From an uncultured bacterium (GTDB taxonomy: Bacteria > Actinomycetota > Actinomycetes > S36-B12): a stretch of DNA of 22,086 nt. The position numbers and the translations under genes were made by a program. The stretch lies in assembly GCA_903896585.1 (NCBI GenBank), contig CAITYI010000350.1, positions 1 to 22,086 on the forward strand. The letters run 5' to 3'. Each line of letters begins with the position of its first letter. Position 1 is the stretch's first letter. Positions 19,265 to 22,086 of the stretch are shown here, piece by piece. Below the pieces are notes generated by a model. That model saw only the letters and a program-made list of their open reading frames with translations, had not been told where the DNA came from and did no database searches.

Positions 19265-22086
19265 ATGACACAGGCACCAGAAGCACCGGTCATCACACCC
19301 AAGGAAAGTTTCATTCACAACACCGTCAAAGGACCGGGCCTTGTAATGAAGCGACTTTTCACAACAGACGGCGTGCACCCATATGACGACGTTGTATGGG
19401 AGCGCCGCGATGTGGTTCAAAACAATTGGCGAACCGGTGAAGTGGTGTTTGAACAGCGTGGTGTGGAATTCCCCGAGTTCTGGAGTGTCAACGCATCAAC
19501 AATTGTGACCACGAAATACTTCCGGGGCGCGGTTGGGGCGGACAATCGGGAGTGGAGTTTGAAACAGCTCATTGATCGGGTGGTACTGACCTACACCAAG
19601 GCCGGTCGCGAGAATGGATACTTCCATACAGATGCGGATGCTGAGATCTTCGAGCACGAACTCACTTACATGTTGCTTCATCAGGTCTTCTCTTTCAACT
19701 CACCGGTCTGGTTCAACGTTGGTACCACCGCTCCTCAGCAGGTCAGCGCCTGTTTCATCCTCAGTGTTGACGACACCATGGATTCAATTCTCAACTGGTA
19801 CCGAGAAGAAGGCATGATCTTCAAGGGTGGCTCGGGTGCGGGTTTGAACCTTTCTCGAATCCGTTCGAGCAAAGAACTGTTGCGATCCTCGGGTGGCACT
19901 GCTTCAGGTCCCGTTTCATTCATGCGTGGAGCTGATGCCTCCGCGGGAACCATCAAGTCGGGAGGAGCAACACGTCGGGCGGCGAAAATGGTCGTTCTGG
20001 ATGTCGATCATCCTGATATTGAAGAATTTATTGAAACAAAGGTTCGGGAAGAGGACAAGATTCGGGTTCTTCGCGATGCCGGCTACGACATGGACTTGGG
20101 TGGCACCGATATTACGAGCGTGCAGTACCAGAATGCCAATAACTCGGTTCGGGTATCCGATTTGTTCATGGGTGCCGTCGAAAGCGGGGAGCCATTCGGA
20201 TTGACCGCACGCACCGATGGTCGGGTGGTCGAGACGGTGGATGCGCGGGAGCTCTTTCACAAAATGACTCAGGCAGCGTGGGCGTGTGCTGATCCAGGTA
20301 TTCAATACGACGACACGATTAATGATTGGCACACCAACCCTGAGACCGGTCGAATTAATGCATCGAATCCCTGCTCGGAATACATGAGCTTAGACAATTC
20401 GTCTTGCAACCTGGCGAGTTTGAATCTACTTAAGTTCCTGAAGGAAGATGACACATTCGATGCTGATCGATTCGCCAAAGCAGTCGAGTACGTCATCACG
20501 GCCATGGACATATCTATTTGCTTCGCAGATTTCCCCACCGATCAAATCGGCGATACCACTCGCAAGTACCGTCAACTCGGTATTGGTTATGCAAATCTTG
20601 GAGCTTTGCTGATGGCAACCAGCCTGCCTTATGACTCCGAAGCGGGTCGTGCATTTGCTGCCGGCATCACATCGCTCATGACGGGTACGGCATACAAGCG
20701 AAGTGCGGAACTGGCAGGTGTTGTTGGTGCCTATGAAGGCTATGGACGCAATGAGTACGCACACAAGCGGGTCATGCGCAAGCATGCCGCGGCTAATGAC
20801 ACCATTCGCACATCTAGTTCACTCGATGGAGATGTCACTGCCCTCGCCGGGAAAATGTGGGAAGAATGTCTTTCCTTGGGCGATTCAAATGGTTGGCGCA
20901 ATGCCCAGGCTTCAGTACTGGCCCCAACGGGAACCATTGGGTTCATGATGGATTGTGATACCACTGGAATCGAGCCCGATTTTTCATTGGTGAAGTTCAA
21001 GAAGCTTGTCGGTGGTGGGTCAATGCAGATTGTGAACCAGACCATTCCACGGGCACTTCGTAAGTTGGGGTACACCGAGGAAACAGTGGAGGCAATCGTT
21101 GAATTTATTGGCGAGAATGGCCACGTCATTGATGCCCCAGGATTGAAAACCGAGCACTACCCCATCTTTGACACCGCCATGGGGGCTCGATCCATCACAC
21201 CCATGGGTCACGTTCGCATGATGGCTGCTGTTCAGCCATTTATTTCGGGGGCAATTAGCAAGACCGTAAACATGCCCGAAGATGCCACGGTCGAGGAAGT
21301 TTCTGAGATCTACTTCCAAGGGTGGAAGTTGGGCGTAAAGGCGCTTGCCATTTATCGCGATAACTGCAAAGTGGGTCAACCACTCAGCGACGCCAAGGCG
21401 AAGAAAAATGAAGTTGTCGCTGAAGACGTAGTTGTGGTGGGTCAACCTGTTCGCAGGCGGTTACCAAAATCGCGGCCGAGCCGGACAACATCATTCTCGG
21501 TAGCCGGTGCCGAAGGCTATATGACCGCTGGCAATTATGAAGATGGTCAATTGGGTGAAGTGTTCCTCAAGCTGGGCAAGCAGGGGTCGACCCTGGCCGG
21601 CGTGATGGATGCTTTCTCCATCGCCATCAGTATCGCCCTTCAATACGGTGTGCCATTGGAAGCGTTTGTTAATAAGTTCGTCAATATGCGGTTTGAGCCA
21701 GCCGGCATGACCGACGATCCCGATATCCGGATCTCGCAATCCATGATGGATTACATCTTCCGTCGCCTCGCACTCGACCACCTGACATTTGAACAGCGTG
21801 AGGCACTGGGCATCTATTCGGCGGCTGAGCGAGCTGCCGAAGTGCAGGTTAGTTACTCACCAGCAGCCGCGGTCGATCTTGATGCGGAGAACGTGGTAGC
21901 AGATGAAATCTCAGCTGTATCTGCTCCGGCCGCGCCGCCGGCACAACCAACAGCGAATCCGATACAACCAACAGCAAAAACTGTGCACTCAAGTACCGAA
22001 CTCTTGGAGGCAATTACTGGAACTGCATCCGATGCTCCACTGTGCATGACCTGCGGCATCAAAATGCGGCCAGCAGGCAGTTGCTA
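19265..22086 (+). CDS. nrdJ: NrdJ, adenosylcobalamin-dependent (class II) ribonucleotide reductase (3' end cut by window)
   Basis: The frame is open from ATG 19265 to the window end, giving 940 full codons. Class II features appear in order: FNSPVWFNVG, active-site C163 in SACFI, the finger loop NPCSE with N368, C370 (thiyl radical) and E372, C381 in SSCNLASLNL, GYANLGALLM, and APTGTIGFMMDCDTTGIEP. The enzyme reduces ribonucleotides to deoxyribonucleotides using coenzyme B12, with or without oxygen. After a low-complexity Ala/Pro/Gln linker (about residues 870-920) comes a zinc-finger-like start, CMTC then C, at the very end. Few residues should be missing. It is divergent from class I NrdA in size and motifs. 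The frame was checked at several points without a break. Confidence 0.97.
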   Translation, partial: MTQAPEAPVITPKESFIHNTVKGPGLVMKRLFTTDGVHPYDDVVWERRDVVQNNWRTGEVVFEQRGVEFPEFWSVNASTIVTTKYFRGAVGADNREWSLKQLIDRVVLTYTKAGRENGYFHTDADAEIFEHELTYMLLHQVFSFNSPVWFNVGTTAPQQVSACFILSVDDTMDSILNWYREEGMIFKGGSGAGLNLSRIRSSKELLRSSGGTASGPVSFMRGADASAGTIKSGGATRRAAKMVVLDVDHPDIEEFIETKVREEDKIRVLRDAGYDMDLGGTDITSVQYQNANNSVRVSDLFMGAVESGEPFGLTARTDGRVVETVDARELFHKMTQAAWACADPGIQYDDTINDWHTNPETGRINASNPCSEYMSLDNSSCNLASLNLLKFLKEDDTFDADRFAKAVEYVITAMDISICFADFPTDQIGDTTRKYRQLGIGYANLGALLMATSLPYDSEAGRAFAAGITSLMTGTAYKRSAELAGVVGAYEGYGRNEYAHKRVMRKHAAANDTIRTSSSLDGDVTALAGKMWEECLSLGDSNGWRNAQASVLAPTGTIGFMMDCDTTGIEPDFSLVKFKKLVGGGSMQIVNQTIPRALRKLGYTEETVEAIVEFIGENGHVIDAPGLKTEHYPIFDTAMGARSITPMGHVRMMAAVQPFISGAISKTVNMPEDATVEEVSEIYFQGWKLGVKALAIYRDNCKVGQPLSDAKAKKNEVVAEDVVVVGQPVRRRLPKSRPSRTTSFSVAGAEGYMTAGNYEDGQLGEVFLKLGKQGSTLAGVMDAFSIAISIALQYGVPLEAFVNKFVNMRFEPAGMTDDPDIRISQSMMDYIFRRLALDHLTFEQREALGIYSAAERAAEVQVSYSPAAAVDLDAENVVADEISAVSAPAAPPAQPTANPIQPTAKTVHSSTELLEAITGTASDAPLCMTCGIKMRPAGSC

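Noticed and set aside
19854..19869. CTCGAATCCGTTCGAG inside nrdJ as a LexA box
   Set aside because: The CGAA and TTCG cores are 4 bases apart, not 6 as in the true box, and the site is deep inside coding sequence.
1..22086. CRISPR arrays, tRNA/rRNA genes, insertion sequences, phage or toxin-antitoxin genes
   Set aside because: Searched by eye on both strands; no spaced direct repeats, cloverleaf sequences, transposase motifs or terminal inverted repeats were seen.

Overview
The window is chromosomal DNA from an actinobacterium (Actinomycetota, class Actinomycetes) of only moderate GC content by eye (not counted). Support for this: the gene order rimO-pgsA-cinA-clgR-DUF3046-(...)-recA-recX-(...)-miaB-miaA-(...)-dapF-hflX-dinG-lexA-LysM-nrdR-nrdJ is the conserved actinobacterial recA/lexA neighbourhood; DUF3046 and the ClgR-type regulator are actinobacterial families; SOS operators are of the TCGAAC-N4-GTTCGA type; and many genes look leaderless. 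I cannot place it below class level; a streamlined or aquatic lineage is possible but is a guess.

Layout. Positions 1-1331 hold the 3' end of rimO, then pgsA and cinA, each joined by an ATGA overlap. Positions 1445-1931 hold clgR and the small DUF3046 gene. Positions 1979-3987 hold a coupled sulfotransferase-like gene and an MFS transporter gene, an insertion relative to the usual DUF3046-recA adjacency. Positions 3967-5857 are the recA-recX SOS region, with a perfect LexA box and a separate PafBC/RecA-NDp-type promoter. Positions 5920-8348 hold a likely leader peptide and an MMPL/RND transporter. Positions 8368-10723 are miaB-miaA (ms2i6A37 tRNA modification). Positions 10676-12545 are a divergent PIG-L deacetylase / GT4 glycosyltransferase pair. 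Positions 12605-17000 are dapF, hflX and dinG. Positions 16986-18286 are lexA and a divergent LysM membrane protein (ChiZ/DivS-like position) sharing a promoter region with three LexA boxes. Positions 18661-22086 are nrdR and nrdJ (B12-dependent ribonucleotide reductase), the latter cut by the window end.

How it works together: much of the window is a DNA-damage and dNTP-supply region. LexA and RecA form the SOS switch, RecX tunes RecA, the LysM protein probably delays division, DinG is a damage-associated helicase, and NrdR/NrdJ supply deoxynucleotides. The rest is tRNA and ribosomal-protein modification (MiaA, MiaB, RimO), lipid and lysine/cell-wall precursor synthesis (PgsA, DapF), and accessory transporters and sugar enzymes. 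I found no CRISPR array, tRNA, rRNA, insertion sequence or phage gene. The most informative non-coding parts are the recA and lexA/LysM regulatory regions, the repeat-containing leader ORF ahead of the MMPL gene, and the region upstream of nrdR with DnaA-box-like and NrdR-box-like sites.
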